This document shows positions 14,630 through 22,100 of a stretch of DNA of 23,798 nt, one piece after another (position 1 is the stretch's first letter; each line of letters starts with the position of its first letter). Both the position numbers and the translations under genes were made by a program. A model generated the notes under the pieces. That model was not told where the DNA came from and searched no databases. It saw only the letters and a program-made list of their open reading frames with translations. This DNA is from Thraustochytrium sp. TN22 (taxonomy: Eukaryota > Sar > Bigyra > Thraustochytrida > Thraustochytriidae), in the NCBI GenBank assembly GCA_013306675.1, contig JABLUY010000381.1:1-23798 (forward strand), written 5' to 3'.

Positions 14630-16144
14630 TCAAGCCTCAGCCTTGTTCTCGTCGGCGTCGTCGGTGTGCTCCTTGAAGAGCGGGAGCTGGCTGGTGCGGG
14701 ACTTCTCGAGGCTGATGCGGTGGCCGAAGAGCTCCTTGATCTTGCGCACGCGGAACTTGATCATGGTGGGGCGCTCGAGGGCGAGGCCCCAGGCGATGAC
14801 GCGCACGCCCTCGGGCAGGCCGAGCGGCTTGAGCATCTCGGGGCGGAACATGCCGGAGTTGCCGATCTCGGTCCACTTCTTGAGGTCCGGGTGGTAGCCG
14901 AAGATCTCCATGGAGGGCTCCGTGTACGGGTTGTAGGCCGGCTTGAAGCGGACGTCGTCGATGCCGATGGCAGAGAAGAAGCTCTTGATGACGCCGATGA
15001 GGTCGCCGAGCGAGAGGTTGTAGTCCGCGACGAGGCCCTCGACCTGGTGGAACTCGGCGAGGTGCGTGGCGTCCACGGTCTCGTTACGGAAGACGCGGTC
15101 GATGCTAAAGAACTTGGCCGGGCGGAAGGGCTCGTTCTGCGCGAGCTTGTGCAGCATGCGCGAGGAGACGGCCGTGGTGTGCGTGCGCAGCAGGTTCTTC
15201 TTGGCCTCGTCGAGGCTCCAGTCGTAACGGTAGCCGATGGAGCCGTCGCCGCCGCGCTCGTGCATGGACTTGACGCGGTCGACGAGCGCCGGGTCAACGG
15301 CCTCGAGCGTCGCCTGCGCGGGCTCCTTGACGAAGAAGGTGTCGTGCGCGTCGCGCGCCGGGTGCTGCTGCGGCTGGAAGAGCGCGTCGAAGTTCCAAAA
15401 GGAGGACTCCACCCAGCGGTTGGTGGGCATCTCCTCGAAGCCCATGCCGATGAGAATCTTGCGAAACTCCGTGCGCACCTGCATGAGCGGGTGCAGGTAG
15501 CCGGCCTGCGAGGTGACGCCCAGACTGTTGAGGTTGAGCTCCTTGAACTCGGTCGTCTTCCACGAGCCCGAGTCCAGCATCTCCTTGGTGAGCGCCACCT
15601 GCGCCTTGGCGCCGCGCTTGGGCGCCCAGCTCGGGCCCTTTGCCATGTCCCACGACACCGACTTGACCACGGCCACCTGGTTGCGCTTCTTGAGCACCTT
15701 GGCCTCGTCCGCGGACACGCTATCCTCGGCGAAGCCGCCCTCCTTGACGCGCCGCAGCGCGTCCGCCAGCGTGTCCGTCACCTCGGCCGGGTCCACGGCG
15801 GCCTTGACCACGCCGTCCTGGGACGCCACCCACTTGTTCTTCATCGCCGGGCCCATGCCCAGCTTGAACTGCTTCTTCACCTCCGCCATGGGCAGGCCCT
15901 CCGCCGGCAGCGCCTTGAGCATGGCGAACTCCGGCGAGCCCTCGGCCACCGTGCGCTCGCCCTCCTCCGTCAGCGCGAAGCTCATCGACGTCTGCTGCTC
16001 CATCGTCACCAGGCCATCCGCCGCGAGGCTGCGCACCAGGCCGGCCGTCACCTGGTGCTCCACGCCCTTCTCGCGCGCCAGCGCCAGCGTGTTCAGCGTC
16101 TCGCCCGCGCCCGTGCGGGCCAGCACCTCCTCCTCGAGCTCCAT
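14630..16144 (-). CDS. FARSA: cytosolic phenylalanyl-tRNA synthetase alpha subunit
   Basis: 504 residues, matching the roughly 500-residue eukaryotic cytosolic alpha subunit. The start at 16144 is the only in-frame ATG; the frame extends further only via a TTG. The N-terminal third (about 1-200) is the helical/winged-helix tRNA-contact region. The class II catalytic core follows: a motif 1 region with HPLMQVRTEFRKILIGMGFEEMP (about 219-241), motif 2 FFSIDRVFRNETVDATHLAE then FHQVEG (about 344-369), and motif 3 GLALERPTMIKF (about 450-461). It charges tRNA-Phe as part of an alpha2-beta2 enzyme; the beta subunit is not in this window. No organelle-targeting extension is seen from the chosen start. 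GCN1 lies downstream on the same strand after 731 nt, too far to suggest co-transcription. A divergent promoter is shared with the gene at 17214. Identification is very secure. Confidence 0.96.
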   Translation of the reverse strand: MELEEEVLARTGAGETLNTLALAREKGVEHQVTAGLVRSLAADGLVTMEQQTSMSFALTEEGERTVAEGSPEFAMLKALPAEGLPMAEVKKQFKLGMGPAMKNKWVASQDGVVKAAVDPAEVTDTLADALRRVKEGGFAEDSVSADEAKVLKKRNQVAVVKSVSWDMAKGPSWAPKRGAKAQVALTKEMLDSGSWKTTEFKELNLNSLGVTSQAGYLHPLMQVRTEFRKILIGMGFEEMPTNRWVESSFWNFDALFQPQQHPARDAHDTFFVKEPAQATLEAVDPALVDRVKSMHERGGDGSIGYRYDWSLDEAKKNLLRTHTTAVSSRMLHKLAQNEPFRPAKFFSIDRVFRNETVDATHLAEFHQVEGLVADYNLSLGDLIGVIKSFFSAIGIDDVRFKPAYNPYTEPSMEIFGYHPDLKKWTEIGNSGMFRPEMLKPLGLPEGVRVIAWGLALERPTMIKFRVRKIKELFGHRISLEKSRTSQLPLFKEHTDDADENKAEA

Positions 16145-16226
16145 CCTGCCGCCGCCCGCCGCGCTTGCCGCCGCCGCCGCGCCGCCGCCGCCCTGGCTCT
16201 GCCGCGCCCGCCCGCCGGCCGCCACC

Positions 16227-16496
16227 TCACGGCCCGCCTCCTCGCTCGCCTCGCTCGCCTCGCCTCGCCTCGCCCGCCGCTCGCTCGCCGCCCGTGCCGC
16301 CGGCGCTGCCGGGCGCCGGAGTTTGCGCTCGCTCGCCGCGCGCTGCGCTCGCTCGCGGGCCGGCGCATCTTCGTCGTGCCTGCGGATGGCCGCCGGTGCC
16401 GACCCAGCAAGCGATCCAGCGCTGCGTCTCGTCGTAGAACTTATGATCTTTGTCAAGTCTCTCAAGTCTTGAATGGAGAACGTGCTGGCTGGCCAT
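16227..16496 (-). other. possible upstream ORF (89 codons) in the PheRS alpha leader
   Basis: An ATG in an excellent initiation context (GCCATGG) opens an 89-codon frame that ends 82 nt before the PheRS alpha start, in a different frame. The first 40 codons are not GC-biased and the remainder is Arg/Ala/Gly-rich, so a stable protein is unlikely. It matters only if transcription starts upstream of 16496. It could also be a mis-read exon of an alternative N-terminus, but no clear splice pair was identified. Confidence 0.3.
16240..16285. repeat. CTCGC pentamer repeat in the PheRS alpha leader
   Basis: Imperfect CTCGC/CTCGCC units lie about 100 nt upstream of the PheRS alpha start. The same pentamer family recurs at 18835-18890 beyond the neighbouring gene. 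Confidence 0.7.
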
Positions 16497-17008
16497 GGCG
16501 CGAGAGCGCGCGCGACTCGGAGCGCCGCTTCAACGTGCAAGTTGTGCTGGGGCTTGAAGAGTCAATGAAAACGACTGAGGAACAGACAGTCCGCCAGCCC
16601 GAGGCCAGCGGCCAGCGACCAGCTGCGCGCCGCTTGGCGGCTCGCTGGCTAGCTAGCTAATAGCCTTCGACGCGCCGCCACGAGCCGCCCCGCGCCGCGC
16701 CGCGCCGAGACTGGATACGCAAGTCGCAGACAGACCTGCACAAGCTCAGGTTTCAAGGCTTTTGCCCCTCCTTCCGCCCGGCGGCCCGTCCCGGCCCTCC
16801 AGGCTAAGCCTGCGTTGCTCGCATCAAGCATTGCGACCGCTGCACGCCTGCACAAGCGCTCCCCGCCAGCACCAGCGTGAGCGCCGCGGCCCCGCCCTCG
16901 CCCTCGACGGGCCTCGCGCGCTCGAGCTGCCCTGCCAGTGGCCGCGCGGCCAAGCCTGCAGTTGTGCCTGTGATGCGCGGGGACCGACGGTCGGCGTCCT
17001 GCGTGCCA

Positions 17009-17016
17009 TGACGTCA
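17009..17016. promoter_or_regulatory. candidate CRE-type bZIP site TGACGTCA
   Basis: A perfect 8-nt palindrome lies about 200 nt upstream of the plus-strand gene start and about 865 nt upstream of the PheRS alpha start. It is the consensus for CREB/ATF-type bZIP dimers. No other copy was noticed in the window. Binding is inferred only from the consensus. Confidence 0.4.
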
Positions 17017-17095
17017 GCGGCGGGGCGGCGCGACGCGGCGGCCGGCGTCGCGGGCGCGGACCGAGCGCGCGGCGAGCGGCGCGCGGGCAAAGCCG

Positions 17096-17182
17096 AGTCG
17101 AGCCCGGCCGAGCCGAGTCGAGTCGAGTCGAGTCGAGTCGAGTCGGGTCGGGTCGGGTCGAGTCGAGCCCAGCCGGGTCGAA
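17096..17182. repeat. CGAGT/CGGGT pentanucleotide tandem tract in the promoter/leader
   Basis: About 17 pentamers: GAGCC variants at the edges, six perfect CGAGT units, three CGGGT units, then CGAGT/CGAGC/CGGGT. The tract ends about 30 nt before the start codon at 17214, so it is probably in the 5' UTR or core promoter. Tract length may affect expression and is likely polymorphic. Confidence 0.85.
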
Positions 17183-17213
17183 CGGGGCTGCTGCGCACGC
17201 ACGTGCGTCAGAC

Positions 17214-18725
17214 ATGGCGCTGGAGCTGTGCGACAAGGGCGGTGCGGGCGCCTCCGAGGTGGTCCGCGAGGTGCTGGCGCGCGGCGTGGCCGCCAGCGGG
17301 AACGAGGAACTGGCGGCCACGCTGCGGACGGATGACAAGTGGCGCGAGAGCTACGTGGAGCGGCTGATGCAGGTGCAGAAGAGCATGTTGGCGAGCACCA
17401 CGGCGTGCTTGGAGATCGCCACAGCCGGCCTGGATGCCACCTACGATCTCATGACCTGGAAGGGAACCAAGCTGCGCGATCTGGAGCCCGTGGATAGCGA
17501 AAGCCGCTTCAGCATTGGCACGCTGCAGGGTACCGGCGAGCTGCAGTCCTTTGTGCTGCCCGTGCCGCGCGAGTCGGCCGGTGCCACCGTCCTGGCGGGC
17601 GGCAAACGCTCGGACCACGTTCAGGTCCTGCGTGAGCCGGCTGAGATCCTGCGCAAGGTGGAGAGCTGGGTCGAGCGGGGCATGGCCGAACCCAACGTGG
17701 TGCGCAACCTGGAGCGCCTGCTGTTGGAGACGCCTGACGCGCTCGACCTGCGCGGCAAGTACTTTGTGGTGTTGGGTGCCAACTCCCAGATGGGCCCCGT
17801 CAAGACGCTGCTGCGCCTGGGCGCCACCATTGTGGCCGTTGACCTGCCGGGCGCGCACATCTGGGACGGCCTGCAAGCCTACACCCGCGCCACGGCCGGC
17901 AAGCTCATCTTCCCGGTCGGCCCGGACGGCAAGCCGGGCGCCAACGTGCTCGAGGACCTGCCCTCCATCACTGACTGGATCGTACGCTGCCTGCCGGAGG
18001 ACGAGACCGCGGTCCTCGGCACCTACCTCTATATGGACGGCGCCGCCTTTGTGCGCGTGGCCGCCGCTGCCGACTTCCTCGCCTACCACGTCCAGCGCCT
18101 GCGGCCAAAGACCATGCTCTCGTACCTGTGCTCGCCGACCGAGCCGTTTTGCTTGCCCGAGGAGGCTGCTCAGGACGCAAAGCGCAGGGCGGCCGCGCGA
18201 ACCTCGCAGCACCCGGAGGACGCCCTGCTGCGCCTCCTCACCTTTGGCCTCCAGCTCGTGCCCAACGAGCCGGAGCGCGAGCCCATGTCGGGCCGCCTGC
18301 TGCAGGACTCCTACGTCCCAGAGCAGGGCCCAAACTACGCTTTCGCCAAGCTGCTGCAGCGCTGGCGCACCCTCCAGGAGGGCCCGCGTCGCGCCGTGGC
18401 CAACGTCGCGCCGGCCTCGCTCACCCGCTCCGTCATGAGCAACGCCATGATCCGCTGGGCCATTCTCGGCTGTGAGCACTTCGGCGTCATTCCCTTCCTG
18501 CCCGAGACGGCCAACGTCATCATGACGGCAATGCTTCTGCACGACGTGCGTTTTCCTGAGCACAAGCTCCGTGCCTACGAGGAGCACCCCATGGTGTCTT
18601 ACCAGGTCTCTTCCGTGCACGGCGGCACCTGGCGCTGCCCCTTTAAGGCCGCCTCGGCCACCAAGGTTTCAGTCCTGGTCTTTGCTTGCAAGCGTGCTCT
18701 GCATCCCATCACCTCTCGGCTTTGA
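17214..18725 (+). CDS. conserved-looking Rossmann-fold (NAD(P)-binding, SDR-like) protein of unknown function
   Basis: 503 residues starting at an ATG with C at -1 and G at +4. I do not recognise the family. The N-terminal 185 residues are mainly helical. A Rossmann signature then appears: a beta strand KYFVVLGANSQMG with GANSQMG at 188-194, resembling the SDR TGxxxGxG turn but with Gln in place of the middle Gly. An acidic residue, Asp210, ends the second strand (ATIVAVDLPG), which favours binding of NAD(H) or another adenosine ribose over NADP. No canonical SDR YxxxK catalytic pair is evident. There is no signal peptide. The moderately hydrophobic C-terminus (about 420-503) includes a Ser/Ala-rich tail. 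A role in nucleotide-dependent metabolism is plausible; the substrate is unknown. It diverges from PheRS alpha and converges on the Sec6-like gene. Codon use matches its neighbours and the frame is intact. Confidence 0.8.
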   Translation: MALELCDKGGAGASEVVREVLARGVAASGNEELAATLRTDDKWRESYVERLMQVQKSMLASTTACLEIATAGLDATYDLMTWKGTKLRDLEPVDSESRFSIGTLQGTGELQSFVLPVPRESAGATVLAGGKRSDHVQVLREPAEILRKVESWVERGMAEPNVVRNLERLLLETPDALDLRGKYFVVLGANSQMGPVKTLLRLGATIVAVDLPGAHIWDGLQAYTRATAGKLIFPVGPDGKPGANVLEDLPSITDWIVRCLPEDETAVLGTYLYMDGAAFVRVAAAADFLAYHVQRLRPKTMLSYLCSPTEPFCLPEEAAQDAKRRAAARTSQHPEDALLRLLTFGLQLVPNEPEREPMSGRLLQDSYVPEQGPNYAFAKLLQRWRTLQEGPRRAVANVAPASLTRSVMSNAMIRWAILGCEHFGVIPFLPETANVIMTAMLLHDVRFPEHKLRAYEEHPMVSYQVSSVHGGTWRCPFKAASATKVSVLVFACKRALHPITSRL

Positions 18726-18768
18726 TGCAAAACCGGCAGTACGTGGCACACGAAACGAATGCGAGGTG

Positions 18769-18797
18769 CTGTTTTTGTTTTCGTTTTTGTTTTTGTC
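18769..18797 (+). repeat. T-rich (TTTTTG)n tract in the 3' UTR
   Basis: Four T-runs separated by G or CG lie about 45 nt after the stop codon. They stand out sharply from the GC-rich surroundings. A U-rich element here could assist 3'-end processing or mRNA stability. Confidence 0.7.
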
Positions 18798-18834
18798 AAA
18801 GACGGAGGTGGGACAGAGAGCCTGCTTGCAACGT

Positions 18835-18890
18835 CTCGCCTCGCTTCGCCTCGCCTCGCCCCGCCTCGTCTCGTTTCGTCTCGTTGCACG
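18835..18890. repeat. CTCGC/CTTCG pentamer repeat in the 3' flank
   Basis: About ten imperfect pentamers (CTCGC, TTCGC, CCCGC, CTCGT, TTCGT) lie between the T-rich tract and the AATAAA signal. They belong to the same pentamer family as the PheRS alpha leader repeat. Confidence 0.75.
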
Positions 18891-18900
18891 GCCCGCAGGG

Positions 18901-18906
18901 AATAAA
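18901..18906 (+). terminator. candidate polyadenylation signal AATAAA
   Basis: A perfect AATAAA lies 176 nt after the stop codon of the plus-strand gene, followed by an A-rich stretch (GAAAAG). It is the only canonical poly(A) hexamer noticed close to a gene end in this window. Confidence 0.6.
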
Positions 18907-19020
18907 GAAAAGTAAGTGCTCTTACTGATGCCAGCACCACCCTACATACATGAAAGCTGGCGGTTGAAATTCACACAGACATATCGGTTTGCTCGTGTCG
19001 GAGGATGAAGAGCGGTCGTT

Positions 19021-19140
19021 GGCCTTTCTTGCGGGCCTTGCTTGTAGGTCCTTCTTGCAGACCTTTCTTGTAGGCCTTACTTGTAGGCCCTTCTTGCAGG
19101 CCCTTCTTGTAGGCCCTTCTTCTTGTAGGGCCTTCTTTCC
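19021..19140. repeat. 13-nt minisatellite (consensus GGCCCTTCTTGTA) in the 3' UTR of the Sec6-like gene
   Basis: Seven consecutive 13-nt units run from 19021 to 19111. They are followed by one 16-nt unit with a CTT duplication and a partial unit. Variation is mainly C/T in the GGCC box and GTA versus GCA at the unit end. It ends about 10 nt from the stop codon at 19151, so the transcript would carry repeated TACAAGAAGGGCC in its 3' UTR. Confidence 0.85.
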
Positions 19141-19150
19141 TTCATCCTCC

Positions 19151-22100
19151 TCACATCCCACCGGAGGAGAAGAAGTGGGCGAGGCGAGACTTGGGCGGGT
19201 TCCGCTTCCGCTGCAACTCATCGCGGAGCTGCGCGACATGGTCAGCGAAATGAAGCGACTTGGTCTTGGTGTCGTACTCAACGAGGCAGCGGATGGCGTC
19301 CTCGTACTGCATCGCGGACCGGTAGAGCTCCGAGGCAGACATGATGCAGGTCTTGGCGTCAGCCTTCTCGCCAGCGGTCCAGAACATGTTGGAGGCCATT
19401 TCGAACATGAGCGGGGCGGCGTCGCGGCGGTCATCCGAGCACGTGTACGCAGAGGCCAGGCCGTGCATGGCGCGCGCCTCCACAAGACCCATTCCGAGAT
19501 CGTGGGCTTCGCGGGCCACGCGCTCGAAGATGCCGATGGCGTGCTCCAGGCGGTCGGCAGAGGTGGCTTCGCCGTTGTCTTGGGCCAGGTCCTCCTCCTC
19601 GAGCAAGCTGAGCCCGCGCACGACGAGCTGGCGTAGCTGCGCCTCCTTCTCGCGCTGGTCGCCGACCTCGTCGCCGCCCGATGATGCCAGCAGGCGAACG
19701 AGGTCCGACTTCTCCGTGCAGCGCGACATGTCGAGCCCGAGACGGTGGCACTCAGCGCGCAGATCCGCGATGGACCGCGTCAGCAACAGGCGCTCCTTCT
19801 CTTCAGTATGCGCCGACTCGGCCACGTGCGCCTTGTCGACGGTGGGCGGCTCGAGCGACTGCAAATAGGAGAGCAGCTCCTCGCGCGGGGAGTCTGGCGA
19901 GGTGGCGAAGCCGCTCGCCTCGCAGAGCGCGCACAGCTGGCCGTGGTCCAGTCGCGCGTAATCCTCTTCGGACGGGTTCGCGCCGAGAATGGAGCGCGCG
20001 CTGGGCGCGCGCTGCAGGAGCTTGCTGACGCGCTTCGCCTCCCGGCTGCCCTTGTTCAGTCCGTTCACCCAGGTGAGCGTCTCAGACATGGACAGCGCGC
20101 GCAGCACGTACGTGCGGTTCGCGGTGACGACCTGAAACTCGTAGCGGCCGGTCGTGAACTCGGCGTCGCGCGCATCCTCGCCGTCCGTGTCGCTGCCACT
20201 GCCACTGCCACTGCCACTGCCCGCGCCGCCGCCGCCGGCCCCGGCCCCGGCCCCGGCACCGCTCTTGCTCTTGCTCTTGCCCTGCAGCACAAGCGTCACG
20301 CCATCCGCAGCGATGCGCACCGGCAGCTTGGACAGCACCTCGATGCGCAAGATGTCGTCCAGGAACAGGCGGCCCTTCATGGGCGCATTGTGCGACTTGT
20401 GCCAGGAGAGCGCCAGCTTCCACGCTGAGGTCTCCGGGTCCATGACCTTGTGCACAAGGAACCAGCGGCGCTGCCAGACGTGCGCGGCGGCCGGGCTCTT
20501 CTTCTCCATGTAGCCGTGCAGGTCGACGTCGCGAATGTCCTCGGTGGTGTCGAGCTTCTCGTGGCGGTTCTGCTTGCGCGCCAAGACCGCCTCGTCCGAG
20601 ATGTCCAGCGAGACCTTGTCCAGCAGCTTGTCGGTGCGCTCGTCGAGGCTCACGCTGCCCTTGGACTCCACCTGGTCGCCCGGCCCGGGCGAGGCCGCGC
20701 CGCCGGGCGAGGCCGGCACCTCCGGCGTCATCGCAGCGCGCGCCGTGGCACGCGCCTTGTTGACAAGGCTGGCCGAGGGCGCGAGCTCGGGCCAGATGCG
20801 CGTGTAAATCTGCACGGCGTCGCGGTTCTTGGGCGAGGCGCGCGCGAGCTTGGACACGAAATCGTCGTCGCGCACGCTCGTGGTGATGGCGTGCAGAATG
20901 CTGCCGGCCTGCGCGGTGGAGATGCCGTCGCGGAGACCGAGGCAGGCCATGGCCGTGGCCACGACCTGGCGCTGCACCGGCTTGGACCACGCCACGCACA
21001 TCTTGGTGACAGCGCTGGCAAAGAACTCGGGCGAGACGGCCAGGAGGTCCAGCACGTCGGTCCAAAGCAGCAGCTCGGGCGCCAGCAGGCGGTCAACGTC
21101 CTTGGTGAAAAGGGCCAGCGTACGCTGCATGCCCTCGTGGTCCGCGCGCATGTGGAAAACGTCGTCCAGCGTAAGCTTCTGGCGCGACACGATGCCCTCC
21201 CAGCGCGGCGCCGTGGCGTAGCTGACCTTGTCCGGCATGAGGGCGTCCACCCATTGCACGGGCGCGCGCGCCACGGGCGAGCGTCGCAGCAGCGAGCCGA
21301 CGTAGCTCACCGCGAGGTCGCGCGTGAGCAGGCGCAGCAGCTTGTTAAAGTATGGCCGCAACAGGTAGGCCTGAAGGTCCTGCAGGTAATCCTGCACGGT
21401 GACGGCGACGCGCACCATGACGTTGCCAGCAAGGTCGTGCGGACCAACCTGCAGGTGTTCGGTCGTGAAGAGGCGCGCGTAGCAGCCCTCCAGGTCGGCG
21501 TTGACCATGTCCAGGATAAGCTGCACAAAGTCCATGACCGCCTGCGCGTACTTGGCGCGCACCGGGTTCCAGTCCACGTTAAAGTGCGCGCTCGAGAGCG
21601 TGAAGCGGCCGTTCTCGAGGTCATCGATGTGGTCCTGGATGGTCGCGCAGTCATTGGCCAGCGCGCAAACAAAGCGCAGGTCGGTGGCCAGCACGCGGCC
21701 GCGCTCCGAGTCCTGCAGCTCGCTGCGCAGCGAGGTGATGTAGTCCGCAATGGTGATGAGGCAGCACTGCATGACGGCCACCTGCACCTGCGGCACACCA
21801 CTGGCCTGCGCCATGAGTAGCGTCTCGTTGACCATGTTGAAGATGTCCACGGGCGCGTTCGTGGACAGCTCGGTCTGGCCGCGCCGCACGGTCTCCACGC
21901 AGTCTTCGCCGCGTGCCAGGTTGGACCGGATAATGTTCTCTACCCAGGTGCCGAGCGACTCCTGCAGGTCCACCAGGTAGCGTGCCGCCATCATGTCGAT
22001 ATTGTCCTCCATGGTGAAGGGCGGCAGGCCCTCGGCCACGGCCGGCCGGTCCGCCAGGATGCGCTCACGGAACTCGCTGTACGCCGAAATAAGGTCCATG

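Larger units (their letters stand above)
16145..17213. promoter_or_regulatory. divergent intergenic/promoter region between PheRS alpha and the Rossmann protein gene
   Basis: 1069 nt serving two outward-facing genes. It contains CTCGC pentamer repeats in the PheRS leader, an AT-richer patch (about 16430-16590), a GCTAGCTAGC palindrome near 16648, CGCGC pentamers (about 16689-16706), a perfect TGACGTCA (17009-17016) and a large CGAGT pentamer tract directly before the plus-strand gene. A short upstream ORF on the minus strand is listed separately. No other gene was recognised. Confidence 0.6.
18726..19150. other. convergent 3' intergenic region
   Basis: 425 nt between the Rossmann gene (+) and the Sec6-like gene (-). 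It holds a T-rich tract, CTCGC pentamers and an AATAAA on the plus strand, then an AT-richer stretch (about 18907-19010). A 13-nt minisatellite adjoins the stop codon of the minus-strand gene. No gene was recognised. Confidence 0.7.

Noticed and set aside
16145-16540. N-terminal extension of PheRS alpha to 16540 as an organelle-targeting peptide
   Set aside because: The frame has no ATG there, only TTG, and the 504-residue form already matches the cytosolic family length.
16545-16567. Resemblance of the sequence near 16550 (GGGGCTTGAAGAGTCAATG) to the type A array unit
   Set aside because: The match is short and imperfect, with none of the flanking TGGTAGAC/CTACCA ends, so it is probably chance.
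14549-16660. 703-codon plus-strand open frame
   Set aside because: It lies antisense to the whole PheRS alpha gene. The translation is His/Arg/Leu/Val-rich, as produced by the reverse of GC-biased codons.
20450-21820. 456-codon plus-strand open frame
   Set aside because: Antisense shadow of the Sec6-like core; no independent coding signal.
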